The notes under the pieces are model-generated. The model did not search any database. It was not told the origin of the DNA and worked only from the letters and a program-made list of their open reading frames with translations. Shown here piece by piece: positions 46,401 through 59,182 of a stretch of DNA of 64,000 nt; position 1 is the first letter of the stretch; every line of letters starts with the position of its first letter. The position numbers were made by a program, and so were the translations under genes. The stretch comes from Siderastrea radians (taxonomy: Eukaryota; Cnidaria; Anthozoa; Scleractinia; Rhizangiidae): NCBI GenBank assembly GCA_964017195.1, contig CAXHKT010000183.1:1397901-1461900 (forward strand), in the 5' to 3' direction.

Positions 46401-48802
46401 GGAATTTCAGTTTTGAGAGGGGTGGGGTGGGTCCCTCAAAAAAGTGCTGGTTTTGGTGCAACGGCCCCAGCACAAAAGCACCCCAGATCCCGTTGCGGCA
46501 CCAAAAAACATTCCATTTGGCACTATTTTTATCGAATTTGGCGATACTAAAAAGTGCTGAACTTTTTCAGGGCTTGGATTAGCCCCAAAAAGCAGAAAAA
46601 AGCTAATTGGCGCCCTCAGCTGCATGCAAAAAGGTCCCAAATGCATTCAATCCCACTGGGACCATCCGAAAAAAATTCCTTTTTTGCAAAAGCACAAAGA
46701 AGGCGCGATATGTGCGATCCTTAGGGAAAAAACCCCATTTTTGGCCTTTCCAGAGGCTAAAAAAGGTGTTGTTAACTGCGCAAGGCTGCGCAAGGCTGCG
46801 CAAGGCTGCGCACTGGCCTAATAATAACGCAAATCCCTTGGGGCTATCAGAAAAAAAAGTTTATTGTGTAGAAAACCGCGATATGTGCGAGCCTTAGGGA
46901 AAAAACCCCATTTTTGGCCTTCCCAGAGGCTAAAAAAGGTGTTGTTAACTGCGCAAGGCTGCGCAAGGCTGCGCACTTGCCTAATAATAACGCAAATCAC
47001 TTGGGGCTATCAGAAGAAAAAGTTTATTGTGTAGAAAAGTGCGATATGCGCGATCCTTAGGAGAAAAACCCCATTTTTGGCCTTCCCAGAGGCTAAAAAA
47101 GGTGTTGTTAACTGCGCAAGGCTGCGCAAGGCTGCGCACTGGCCTAATAATAACGCAAATCCCTTGGGGCTATCAGAAAAAAAAGTTTATTGTGTAGAGA
47201 AGCGCGATATGTGCGAACCTTTGGGAAAAAACCCCATTTTTGGCCTTCCCAGAGGCTAAAAAAGGTGTTGTTAACTGTGCAAGGCTGCGCAAGGCTGCGC
47301 ACTGGACTAATAAAAACGCAAATCACTTGGGGCTATCAGAAAAAAATGTTTATTGTGTAGAAAAGTGCGATATGTGCGATCCTTAAGGAAAAAACCCCAT
47401 TTTTGGCCTTTCCAGAGACTAAAAAAGGTGTTGTTAACTGCGCAAGGGTGAGCAAGGCTGCGCACTGGCCTACTAATAACGCAAATCCCTTGGGGCTATC
47501 AGAAAAAAAAGTTTATTGTGTAGAAAAGCGCGATATGTGCGAGCCTTAGGGAAAAAACCCCATTTTTGGCCTTCCCAGAGGCTAAAAAAGGTGTTGTTAA
47601 CTGCGCAAGGCTGCGCAAGGCTGCGCACTGGCCTAATAATAACGCAAATCCCTTGGGGCTATCAGAAAAAAAAGTTTATTGTGTAGAAAAGTGCGATATG
47701 TGCGAGCTTTAGGGAAAAAACCCCATTTTTGGCCTTCCCAGAGGCTAAAAAAGGTGTTGTTAACTGCGCAAGACTGCGCAAGGCTGCGCACTGGCCTAAT
47801 AATAACGTAAATTCCTTAGGGCTATCAGAAAAAAAGTTTATTGTGTAGAAAAGTGCGATATGTGCGAGCCTTAGAGAAAAAACCCCATTTTTTGCCTTCC
47901 CAGAGGCTAAAAAAGGTGTTTTTAACTGCGCAAGGCTGCGCAAGGCTGCGCCCTCGATTAATAATAACGCAAATCCCTTGGTGCTATCAGATAAAAAAGT
48001 TTCTTGTGTAGAAAAGCGCGATATGTTTTAGCCTTAGGGAAAAAACCCCATTTTTGGCCTTCCCAGAGGCGAAAAAAGGTGTTGTTAACTGCGCAAGGCT
48101 GCGCAAGGCTGCGCAAGGCTGCGCACTGGCCTAATAATAGCGCAAATCCCTTGGGGCTATCAGAAAAAAAACTTTATTGTGTAGAAAAGCGCGACATGTG
48201 CGAGCCTTAGGGAAAAAAACCCTATTTTTGGCCTTCCCAGAGGCTAAAAAAGGTGTTGTTAACTGCGCAAGGCTGCGCAAGGCTGCGCAAGGCTGTGCAC
48301 TGGCCTAATAATAACGCAAATCCCTTGGGGCTATCAGAAAAAAAGTTTATTGTGTAGAAAAGTGCGAAATGTGCGAGCCTTAGGGTAAAAACCCTATTTT
48401 TGGCCTTCCCAGAGGCTAAAAAAGGTGTTGTTAACTGTGCAAGGCTACGCAAGGCTGCGCACTGGCCTAACAATAACGCAAATCCATTGAGGCTATCAGA
48501 AAAAAAAGTTTATTGTGTAGAAAAGTGCGATATGTGCGAGCCTTAGGGAAAAAACCCCATTTTTGGCCTTCCCAGAGGCTAAAAAAGGTGTTGTTAACTG
48601 CGCAAGGCTGCGCACTGGCCTAATAATAACGCAAATCCCTTGGGGCTATCAGAAAAAAAAGTTTATTGTGTAGAAAAGTGCGATATGTGCGAGCCTTAGG
48701 GAAAAAGCCCCATTTTTGGCCTTCCCAGAGGCTAAAAAAGGTGTTGTTAACTGCGCAAGGCTGCGCACTGGCCCAATAATAATGCAAATCCCTCGGGGCT
48801 AT
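43442..48802 (+). repeat. A2 higher-order repeat, copy 1 (5,361 bp)
   Basis: Runs from one three-monomer unit (43442-43929) to the equivalent one at 48803. It holds two further long units, 45376-45862 and 46350-46847, the last 10 bp longer because of one extra GCAAGGCTGC. Its first part matches 48803-50.7 kb and its last part matches 51.5-54.3 kb. Confidence 0.85.
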
Positions 48803-51800
48803 CAGAAAAAAAAGTTTATTGTGTAGAAAGTCTGCGATTTTTTCGATAAGGTGGGAATTTCAGTTTTGAGAAAGGTTGGGGTGGGTCCCTCAAAAAAGTG
48901 CTGGTTTTGGTGCAACGGCCCCAGCACAAAAGCACCTCAGATCCCGTTGCGGCACCAAATAACATTCCATTTGGCACTATTTTTATCGAATTTGGCGATA
49001 CTAAAAAGTGCTGCACTTTTTCAGGGCTTGAATTAGCCCCAAAAAGCAGAAAAAAGCTAATTGGCGCTCTCAGCTGCATGCACAAAGGTCCCAAATGCAT
49101 TCAATCCCTCTGGGACCATCCGAAAAAATTCCTTTTGTGCAAAAGCACAAAGAAGGCGCGATATGTGCGATCCTTAGGGAAAAAACCCCATTTTTGGCCT
49201 TCCCAGAGGCTAAAAAAGGTGTTGTTAACTGCGCAAGGCTGCGCAAGGCTGCGCACTGGCCTAATAATAATGCAAATCCCTTGGGGCTATCAGAAAAAAA
49301 AGTTTATTGTGTAGAGAGGCGCGATATGTGCGAGCCTTAGGGAAAAAACCCATTTTTGGCCTTCCCAGAGGCTAAAAAAGGTGTTGTTAACTGCGCAAGG
49401 CTGCGCACTGGCCTAATAATAACGCAAATCCCTTGGGGCTATCAGAAAAAAAAGTTTCTTGTGTAGAAAAGTGCGATATGTGCGAGCCTTAGGGAAAAAA
49501 CCCCATTTTTGGCCTTCCGAGAGGCTAAAAAAGGTGTTGTTAACTGCGCAAGGCTGCGCAAGGCTGCGCACTGGCCTAATAATAACGCAAATCCCTTGGG
49601 GCTATCAGAAAAAAAAGTTTATTGTATAGAAAAGCGCGATATGTTTTAGCCTTAGGGAAAAAACCCCATCTTTGGCCTTCCCAGAGGCTAAAAAAGGTGT
49701 TGTTAACTGCGCAAGGCAGCGCAAGGCTGCGCACTGGCCTAATAATAACGCAAATCTTTTGGGACTATCAGAAAAAAAAGTTTATTGTGTAGAAAAGTGC
49801 GATATGTGCGAGCCTTAGAGAAAAAACCCCATTTTTTGCCTTCCCAGAGGCTAAAAAAGGTGTTTTTAACTGCGCAAGGTTGCGCAAGGCTGCGCCCTCG
49901 CCTAATAATAACGCAAATCCCTTGGGGCTATCAGATAAAAAAGTTTATTGTGTAGAAAAGCGCGATATGTTTTAGCCTTAGGGAAAAAACCCCATTTTTG
50001 GCCTTCCGAGAGGCTAAAAAAGGTGTTGTTAACTGTGCAAGGCTGCGCAAGGCTGCGCACTGGCCTAATAATAACGCAAATCCCTTGGGGCTATCAGAAA
50101 AAAAAGTTTATTGTTTAGAAAAGTGCGATATGTGCGAGCCTTAGAGAAAAAACCCCATTTTTGGCCTTCCCAGAGGCTAAAAAAGGTGTTTTTAACTGCG
50201 CAAGGCTGCGCAAGGCTGCGCCCTCGCCTAATAATAACGCAAATCCCTTGGGGCTATCAGAAAAAAAAGTTTATTGTGTAGAAAAGCGCCATATGTGCGA
50301 GCCTTAGGGAAAAAACCTCATTTTTGGCCTTCCCAGAGGCTAAAAAAGGTGTTGTTAACTGCGCAAGGCTGCGCAAGGCTGCGCACTGGCCTAATAATAA
50401 CGCAAATCGCTTGGGGCTATCAGAAAAAAAAGTTTATTGTTTAGAAAAGCGCGATATGTGCGAGCCTTAGGGAAAAAAGCCCATTTTTGGCCTTCCCAGA
50501 GGCTAAAAAAGGTGTTGTTAACTGCGCAAGGCTGCGCAAGGCTGCAAACTGGCCTAATAATAACGCAAATCCCTTGGGGCTATCAGAAAAAAAAGTTTAT
50601 TGTGTAGAAAAGCGCGATATGTGCGAACCTTAGGGAAAAAAGCCCATTTTTGGCCTTCCCAGAGGCTAAAAAAGGTGTTGTTAACTGTGCAAGGCTGTGC
50701 AAGGCTGCGCACTGGACTAATAAAAACGCAAATCCCTTGGGGCTATCAGAAAAAAATGTTTATTGTGTAGAAAAGTGCGATATGTGCGATCCTTAAGGAA
50801 AAAACCCCATTTTTGGCCTTCCCAGAGACTAAAAAGGTGTTGTTAACTGCGCAAGGGTGAGCAAGGCAGCGCACTGGCCTAATAATAACGCAAATTCCTT
50901 GGGGCTATCAGAAAAAAAAGTTTATTGTGTAGAAAAGCGCGATATGTGCGAGCCTTAGGGAAAAAACCCCATTTTTGGCCTTCCCAGAGGCTAAAAAAGG
51001 TGTTGTTAACTGCGCAAGGCTGCGCACTGGCCTAATAATAACGCAAATCCCTTGGGGCTATCAGAAAAAAAAGTTTATTGTGTAGAAAAGCGCGATATGT
51101 GCGAGCCTTAGGGAAAAAACCCCATTTTTGGCCTTCCCAGAGGCTAAAAAAGGTGTTGTTAACTGTGCAAGGCTGCGCAAGGCTGCGCACTGGACTAATA
51201 AAAACGCAAATCCCTTGGGGCTATCAGAAAAAAATGTTTATTGTGTAGAAAAGTGCGATATGTGCGATCCTTAAGGAAAAAACCCCATTTTTGGCCTTCC
51301 CAGAGACTAAAAAGGTGTTGTTAACTGCGCAAGGGTGAGCAAGGCTGCGCACTGGCCTAATAATAACGCAAATCCCTTGGGGCTATCAGAAAAAAAAGTT
51401 TATTGTGTAGAAAAGCGCGATATGTGCGAGCCTTAGGGAAAAAACCCCATTTTTGGCCTTCCCAGAGGCTAAAAAAGGTGTTGTTAACTATGCAAGGCTG
51501 CGCAAGGCTGCGCACTGGACTAATAAAAACGCAAATCCCTTGGGGCTATCAGAAAAAAAAGTTTATTGTGTAGAAAAGTGCGATATGTGCGAGCCTTAAG
51601 GAAAAAACCCCATTTTTGGCCTTCCCAGAGACTAAAAAAGGTGTTGTTAACTGCGCAAGGCTGCGCAAGGCTGCGCACTGGCCTAATAATAACGCAAATC
51701 CCTTGGGGCTATCAGAAAAAAGGTTTATTGTGTAGAAAAGCGCGATATGTGCGAGCCTTAGGGAAAAAACAACATTTTTGGCCTTCCCAGAGGCTAAAAA

Positions 51801-54317
51801 AGGTGTTGTTAACAGCGCAAGGCTGCGCAAGGCCGTGCACTGGCCCAATAATAATACAAATCCCTCGGGCCTATCAGAAAAAAAAGTTTATTGTGTAGAA
51901 AGTCTGCGATTTTTTCGATAAGGTGGGAATTTCAGTTTTGAGAGGGGTGGGGTGGGTCCCTCAAAAAAGTGCTGGTTTTGGTGCAACGGCCCCAGCACAA
52001 AAGCACCCCAGATCCCGTTGCGGCACCAAAAAACATTCCATTTGGCACTATTTTTATCGAATTTGGCGATACTAAAAAGTGCTGAACTTTTTCAGGGCTT
52101 GGATTAGCCCCAAAAAGCAGAAAAAAGCTAATTGGCGCCCTCAGCTGCATGCAAAAAGGTCCCAAATGCATTCAATCCCACTGGGACCATCCGAAAAAAA
52201 TTCCTTTTTTGCAAAAGCACAAAGAAGGCGCGATATGTGCGATCCTTAGGGAAAAAACCCCATTTTTGGCCTTTCCAGAGGCTAAAAAAGGTGTTGTTAA
52301 CTGCGCAAGGCTGCGCAAGGCTGCGCACTGGCCTAATAATAACGCAAATCCCTTGGGGCTATCAGAAAAAAAAGTTTATTGTGTAGAAAACCGCGATATG
52401 TGCGAGCCTTAGGGAAAAAACCCCATTTTTGGCCTTCCCAGAGGCTAAAAAAGGTGTTGTTAACTGCGCAAGGCTGCGCAAGGCTGCGCACTTGCCTAAT
52501 AATAACGCAAATCACTTGGGGCTATCAGAAGAAAAAGTTTATTGTGTAGAAAAGTGCGATATGCGCGATCCTTAGGAGAAAAACCCCATTTTTGGCCTTC
52601 CCAGAGGCTAAAAAAGGTGTTGTTAACTGCGCAAGGCTGCGCAAGGCTGCGCACTGGCCTAATAATAACGCAAATCCCTTGGGGCTATCAGAAAAAAAAG
52701 TTTATTGTGTAGAGAAGCGCGATATGTGCGAACCTTTGGGAAAAAACCCCATTTTTGGCCTTCCCAGAGGCTAAAAAAGGTGTTGTTAACTGTGCAAGGC
52801 TGCGCAAGGCTGCGCACTGGACTAATAAAAACGCAAATCACTTGGGGCTATCAGAAAAAAATGTTTATTGTGTAGAAAAGTGCGATATGTGCGATCCTTA
52901 AGGAAAAAACCCCATTTTTGGCCTTTCCAGAGACTAAAAAAGGTGTTGTTAACTGCGCAAGGGTGAGCAAGGCTCCGCACTGGCCTACTAATAACGCAAA
53001 TCCCTTGGGGCTATCAGAAAAAAAAGTTTATTGTGTAGAAAAGCGCGATATGTGCGAGCCTTAGGGAAAAAACCCCATTTTTGGCCTTCCCAGAGGCTAA
53101 AAAAGGTGTTGTTAACTGCGCAAGGCTGCGCAAGGCTGCGCACTGGCCTAATAATAACGCAAATCCCTTGGGGCTATCAGAAAAAAAAGTTTATTGTGTA
53201 GAAAAGTGCGATATGTGCGAGCTTTAGGGAAAAAACCCCATTTTTGGCCTTCCCAGAGGCTAAAAAAGGTGTTGTTAACTGCGCAAGACTGCGCAAGGCT
53301 GCGCACTGGCCTAATAATAACGTAAATTCCTTAGGGCTATCAGAAAAAAAGTTTATTGTGTAGAAAAGTGCGATATGTGCGAGCCTTAGAGAAAAAACCC
53401 CATTTTTTGCCTTCCCAGAGGCTAAAAAAGGTGTTTTTAACTGCGCAAGGCTGCGCAAGGCTGCGCCCTCGATTAATAATAACGCAAATCCCTTGGTGCT
53501 ATCAGATAAAAAAGTTTATTGTGTAGAAAAGCGCGATATGTTTTAGCCTTAGGGAAAAAACCCCATTTTTGGCCTTCCCAGAGGCGAAAAAAGGTGTTGT
53601 TAACTGCGCAAGGCTGCGCAAGGCTGCGCAAGGCTGCGCACTGGCCTAATGATAGCGCAAATCCCTTGGGGCTATCAGAAAAAAAACTTTATTGTGTAGA
53701 AAAGCGCGACATGTGCGAGCCTTAGGGAAAAAAACCCTATTTTTGGCCTTCCCAGAGGCTAAAAAAGGTGTTGTTAACTGCGCAAGGCTGCGCAAGGCTG
53801 CGCAAGGCTGTGCACTGGCCTAATAATAACGCAAATCCCTTGGGGCTATCAGAAAAAAAGTTTATTGTGTAGAAAAGTGCGAAATGTGCGAGCCTTAGGG
53901 TAAAAACCCTATTTTTGGCCTTCCCAGAGGCTAAAAAAGGTGTTGTTAACTGTGCAAGGCTACGCAAGGCTGCGCACTGGCCTAACAATAACGCAAATCC
54001 ATTGAGGCTATCAGAAAAAAAAGTTTATTGTGTAGAAAAGTGCGATATGTGCGAGCCTTAGGGAAAAAACCCCATTTTTGGCCTTCCCAGAGGCTAAAAA
54101 AGGTGTTGTTAACTGCGCAAGGCTGCGCACTGGCCTAATAATAACGCAAATCCCTTGGGGCTATCAGAAAAAAAAGTTTATTGTGTAGAAAAGTGCGATA
54201 TGTGCGAGCCTTAGGGAAAAAGCCCCATTTTTGGCCTTCCCAGAGGCTAAAAAAGGTGTTGTTAACTGCGCAAGGCTGCGCACTGGCCCAATAATAATGC
54301 AAATCCCTCGGGGCTAT
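48803..54317 (+). repeat. A2 higher-order repeat, copy 2 (5,515 bp)
   Basis: Long units at 48803-49290 and 51875-52362. Where copy 1 has an extra long unit at 45376, this copy has ordinary monomers with the GGACTAATAAAAACG variant, so the two differ by an internal exchange. Confidence 0.85.
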
Positions 54318-57300
54318 CAGAAAAAAAAGTTTATTGTGTAGAAAGTCTGCGATTTTTTCGATAAGGTGGGAATTTCAGTTTTGAGAAAGGTTGGGGTGGG
54401 TCCCTCAAAAAAGTGCTGGTTTTGGTGCAACGGCCCCAGCACAAAAGCACCTCAGATCCCGTTGCGGCACCAAATAACATTCCATTTGGCACTATTTTTA
54501 TCGAATTTGGCGATACTAAAAAGTGCTGCACTTTTTCAGGGCTTGAATTAGCCCCAAAAAGCAGAAAAAAGCTAATTGGCGCTCTCAGCTGCATGCACAA
54601 AGGTCCCAAATGCATTCAATCCCTCTGGGACCATCCGAAAAAATTCCTTTTGTGCAAAAGCACAAAGAAGGCGCGATATGTGCGATCCTTAGGGAAAAAA
54701 CCCCATTTTTGGCCTTCCCAGAGGCTAAAAAAGGTGTTGTTAACTGCGCAAGGCTGCGCAAGGCTGCGCACTGGCCTAATAATAACGCAAATCCCTTGGG
54801 GCTATCAGAAAAAAAAGTTTATATTGTAGAAAACTGCGATATGTGCGAGCCTTAGGGAAAAAACCCCATTTTTGGCCTTCCCAGAGGCTAAAAAAGGTGT
54901 TGTTAACTGCGCAAGGCTGCGCAAGGCTGCGCACTGGCCTAATAATAACGCAAATCCCTTGGGGCTATCAGAAAAAAAAGTTTATTGTGTAGAAAAGCGC
55001 GATATGTTTTAGCCTTAGGGAAAAAACCCCATCTTTGGCCTTCCCAGAGGCTAAAAAAGGTGTTGTTAACTGCGCAAGGCTGCGCAAGGCTGCGCACTGG
55101 CCTAATAATAACGCAAATCTTTTGGGACTATCAGAAAAAAAAGTTTATTGTGTAGAAAAGTGCGATATGTGCGAGCCTTAGAGAAAAAACCCCATTTTTT
55201 GCCTTCCCAGAGGCTAAAAAAGGTGTTTTTAACTACGCAAGGCTGCGCAAGGCTGCGCCCTCGCCTAATAATTACGCAAATCCCTTGGGGCTATCAGATA
55301 AAAAAGTTTATTGTGTAGAAAAGCGCGATATGTTTTAGCCTTAGGGAAAAAACCCCATTTTTGGCCTTCCGAGAGGCTAAAAAAGGTGTTGTTAACTGTG
55401 CAAGGCTGCGCAAGGCTGCGCACTGGCCTAATAATAACGCAAATCCCTTGGGGCTATCAGAAAAAAAAGTTTATTGTGTAGAAAAGTGCGATATGTGCGA
55501 GCCTTAGAGAAAAAACCCCATTTTTGGCCTTCCCAGAGGCTAAAAAAGGTGTTTTTAACTGCGCAAGGCTGCGCAAGGCTGCCCCCTCGCCTAATAATAA
55601 CGCAAATCCCTTGGGGCTATCAGAAAAAAAAGTTTATTGTGTAGAAAAGTGCGATATGTGCGAGCCTTAGAGAAAAAACCCCATTTTTTGCCTTCCCAGA
55701 GGCTAAAAAAGGTGTTTTTAACTGCGCAAGGCTGCGCAAGGCTGCGCCCTCGCCTAATAATAACGCAAATCCCTTGGGGCTATCAGATAAAAAAGTTTAT
55801 TGTGTAGAAAAGCGCGATATGTTTTAGCCTTAGGGAAAAAACCCCATTTTTGGCCTTCCGAGAGGCTAAAAAAGGTGTTGTTAACTGTGCAAGGCTGCGC
55901 AAGGCTGCGCACTGGCCTAATAATAACGCAAATCCCTTGGGGCTATCAGAAAAAAAAGTTTATTGTGTAGAAAAGTGCGATATGTGCGAGCCTTAGAGAA
56001 AAAACCCCATTTTTGGCCTTCCCAGAGGCTAAAAAAGGTGTTTTTAACTGCGCAAGGCTGCGCAAGGCTGCCCCCTCGCCTAATAATAACGCAAATCCCT
56101 TGGGGCTATCAGAAAAAAAAGTTTATTGTGTAGAAAAGTGCGATATGTGCGAGCCTTAGAGAAAAAACCCCATTTTTTGCCTTCCCAGAGGCTAAAAAAG
56201 GTGTTTTTAACTGCGCAAGGCTGCGCAAGGCTGCGCCCTCGCCTAATAATAACGCAAATCCCTTGGGGCTATCAGATAAAAAAGTTTATTGTGTAGAAAA
56301 GCGCGATATGTTTTAGCCTTAGGGAAAAAACCCCATTTTTGGCCTTCCGAGAGGCTAAAAAAGGTGTTGTTAACTGTGCAAGGCTGCGCAAGGCTGCGCA
56401 CTGGCCTAATAATAACGCAAATCCCTTGGGGCTATCAGAAAAAAAAGTTTATTGTGTAGAAAAGTGCGATATGTGCGAGCCTTAGAGAAAAAACCCCATT
56501 TTTGGCCTTCCCAGAGGCTAAAAAAGGTGTTTTTAACTGCGCAAGGCTGCGCAAGGCTGCGCCCTCGCCTAATAATAACGCAAATCCCTTGGGGCTATCA
56601 GAAAAAAAAGTTTATTGTGTAGAAAAGCGCCATATGTGCGAGCCTTAGGGAAAAAACCTCATTTTTGGCCTTCCCAGAGGCTAAAAAAGGTGTTGTTAAC
56701 TGCGCAAGGCTGCGCAAGGCTGCGCACTGGCCTAATAATAACGCAAATCGCTTGGGGCTATCAGAAAAAAAAGTTTATTGTTTAGAAAAGCGCGATATGT
56801 GCGAGCCTTAGGGAAAAAAGCCCATTTTTGGCCTTCCCAGAGGCTAAAAAAGGTGTTGTTAACTGCGCAAGGCTGCGCAAGGCTGCAAACTGGCCTAATA
56901 ATAACGCAAATCCCTTGGGGCTATCAGAAAAAAAAGTTTATTGTGTAGAAAAGCGCGATATGTGCGAACCTTAGGGAAAAAAGCCCATTTTTGGCCTTCC
57001 CAGAGGCTAAAAAAGGTGTTGTTAACTGTGCAAGGCTGTGCAAGGCTGCGCACTGGACTAATAAAAACGCAAATCCCTTGGGGCTATCAGAAAAAAATGT
57101 TTATTGTGTAGAAAAGTGCGATATGTGCGATCCTTAAGGAAAAAACCCCATTTTTGGCCTTCCCAGAGACTAAAAAGGTGTTGTTAACTGCGCAAGGGTG
57201 AGCAAGGCAGCGCACTGGCCTAATAATAACGCAAATTCCTTGGGGCTATCAGAAAAAAAAGTTTATTGTGTAGAAAAGCGCGATATGTGCGAGCCTTAGG

Positions 57301-58378
57301 GAAAAAACCCCATTTTTGGCCTTCCCAGAGGCTAAAAAAGGTGTTGTTAACTGCGCAAGGCTGCGCAAGGCTGCGCACTGGCCTAATAATAACGCAAATC
57401 CCTTGGGGCTATCAGAAAAAAAAGTTTATTGTGTAGAAAAGCGCGATATGTGCGAGCCTTAGGGAAAAAACCCCATTTTTGGCCTTCCCAGAGGCTAAAA
57501 AAGGTGTTGTTAACTGTGCAAGGCTGCGCAAGGCTGCGCACTGGACTAATAAAAACGCAAATCCCTTGGGGCTATCAGAAAAAAATGTTTATTGTGTAGA
57601 AAAGTGCGATATGTGCGATCCTTAAGGAAAAAACCCCATTTTTGGCCTTCCCAGAGACTAAAAAGGTGTTGTTAACTGCGCAAGGGTGAGCAAGGCTGCG
57701 CACTGGCCTAATAATAACGCAAATCCCTTGGGGCTATCAGAAAAAAAAGTTTATTGTGTAGAAAAGCGCGATATGTGCGAGCCTTAGGGAAAAAACCCCA
57801 TTTTTGGCCTTCCCAGAGGCTAAAAATGGTGTTGTTAACTGCGCAAGGCTGCGTAAGGCTGCGCAAGGCTGTGCACTGGCCTAATAATAACGCAAATCCC
57901 TTGGGGCTATCAGAAAAAAAGTTTATTGTGTAGAAAAGTGCGAAATGTGCGAGCCTTAGCGAAAAAACCCTATTTTTGGCCTTCCCAGAGGCTAAAAAAG
58001 GTGTTGTTAACTGCGCAAGGCTACGCAAGGCTGCGCACTGGCCTAACAATAACGCAAATCCATTGGGGCTATCAGAAAAAAAAGTTTATTGTGTAGAAAA
58101 GTGCGATATGTGCGAGCCTTAGGGAAAAAACCCCATTTTTGGCCTTCCCAGAGGCTAAAAAAGGTGTTGTTAACTGCGCAAGGCTGCGCACTGGCCTAAT
58201 AATAACGCAAATCCCTTGGGGCTATCAGAAAAAAAAGTTTATTGTGTAGAAAAGTGCGATATGTGCGAGCCTTAGGGAAAAAGCCCCATTTTTGGCCTTC
58301 CCAGAGGCTAAAAAAGGTGTTGTTAACTGCGCAAGGCTGCGCACTGGCCCAATAATAATGCAAATCCCTCGGGGCTAT
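54318..58378 (+). repeat. A2 higher-order repeat, copy 3 (4,061 bp)
   Basis: Long unit at 54318-54805, next one at 58379-58856. It contains a 489-bp block present three times (GATATGTTTTAGCC at about 55,327, 55,817 and 56,306). Confidence 0.85.
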
Positions 58379-58856
58379 CAGAAAAAAAAGTTTATTGTGT
58401 AGAAAGTCTGCGATTTTTTCGATAAGGTGGGAATTTCAGTTTTGAGAAAGGTTGGATTGGGTCCCTCAAAAAAGTGCTGGTTTTGGTGCAACGGCCCCAG
58501 CACAAAAGCACCTCAGATCCCGTTGCGGCACCAAATAACATTCCATTTGGCACTATTTTTATCGAATTTGGCGATACTAAAAAGTGCTGCACTTTTTCAG
58601 GGCTTGAATTAGCCCCAAAAAGCAGAAAAAAGCTAATTGGCGCTCTCAGCTGCATGCACAAAGGTCCCAAATGCATTCAATCCCTCTGGGACAATCCGAA
58701 AAAATTCCTTTTGTGCAAAAGCACAAAGAAGGCGCGATAAGTGCGATCCTTAGGGAAAAAACCCCATTTTTGGCCTTCCCAGAGGCTAAAAAAGGTGTTG
58801 TTAACTGCGTAAGGCTGCGCACTGGCCTAATAATAACGCAAATCCCTTGGGGCTAT
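58379..58856 (+). repeat. Last conserved three-monomer unit
   Basis: 478 bp, one GCAAGGCTGC shorter than its relatives. Only two A2 monomers follow before the diverged edge. Confidence 0.88.
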
Positions 58857-59182
58857 CAGAAAAAAAAGTTTATTGTGTAGAAAAGTGCGATATGTGCGAG
58901 CCTTAGGGAAAAAACCCCATTTTTGGCCTTCCCAGAGGCTAAAAAAGGTGTTGTTAACTGCGCAAGGCTGCGCAAGGCTGCGCACTGGCCTAATAATAAC
59001 GCAAATCCCTTGGGGCTATCAGAAAAAAAAGTTTATTGTGTAGAAAAGCGCGATATGTGCGAGCCTTAGGGAAAAAAGCCCATTTTTGGCCTTCCCAGAG
59101 GCTAAAAAAGGTGTTGTTAACTGCGCAAGGCTGCGCAAGGCTGCGCACTGGCCTAATAATAACGCAAATCCCTTGGGGCTAT

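Larger units (their letters stand above)
40561..59182 (+). repeat. Satellite A, subfamily A2, tandem array
   Basis: Same 163-bp architecture as A1, but with GTTAACTGCGCAAGG for GTTGACTGAGCAAGG, GCGAGCCTTAGG for GCGATCCTTAGG, AACGCAAATCCCTTGGGG for AATGCAAATCCCTCGGGG and AAAGTTTATT for AACGTTTATT. About 114 monomer equivalents. The GCAAGGCTGC motif varies from one to four copies. GTTAACTGCG becomes TTTAACTGCG in a local subfamily around 55-56.5 kb. No gene lies in it. Confidence 0.96.
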
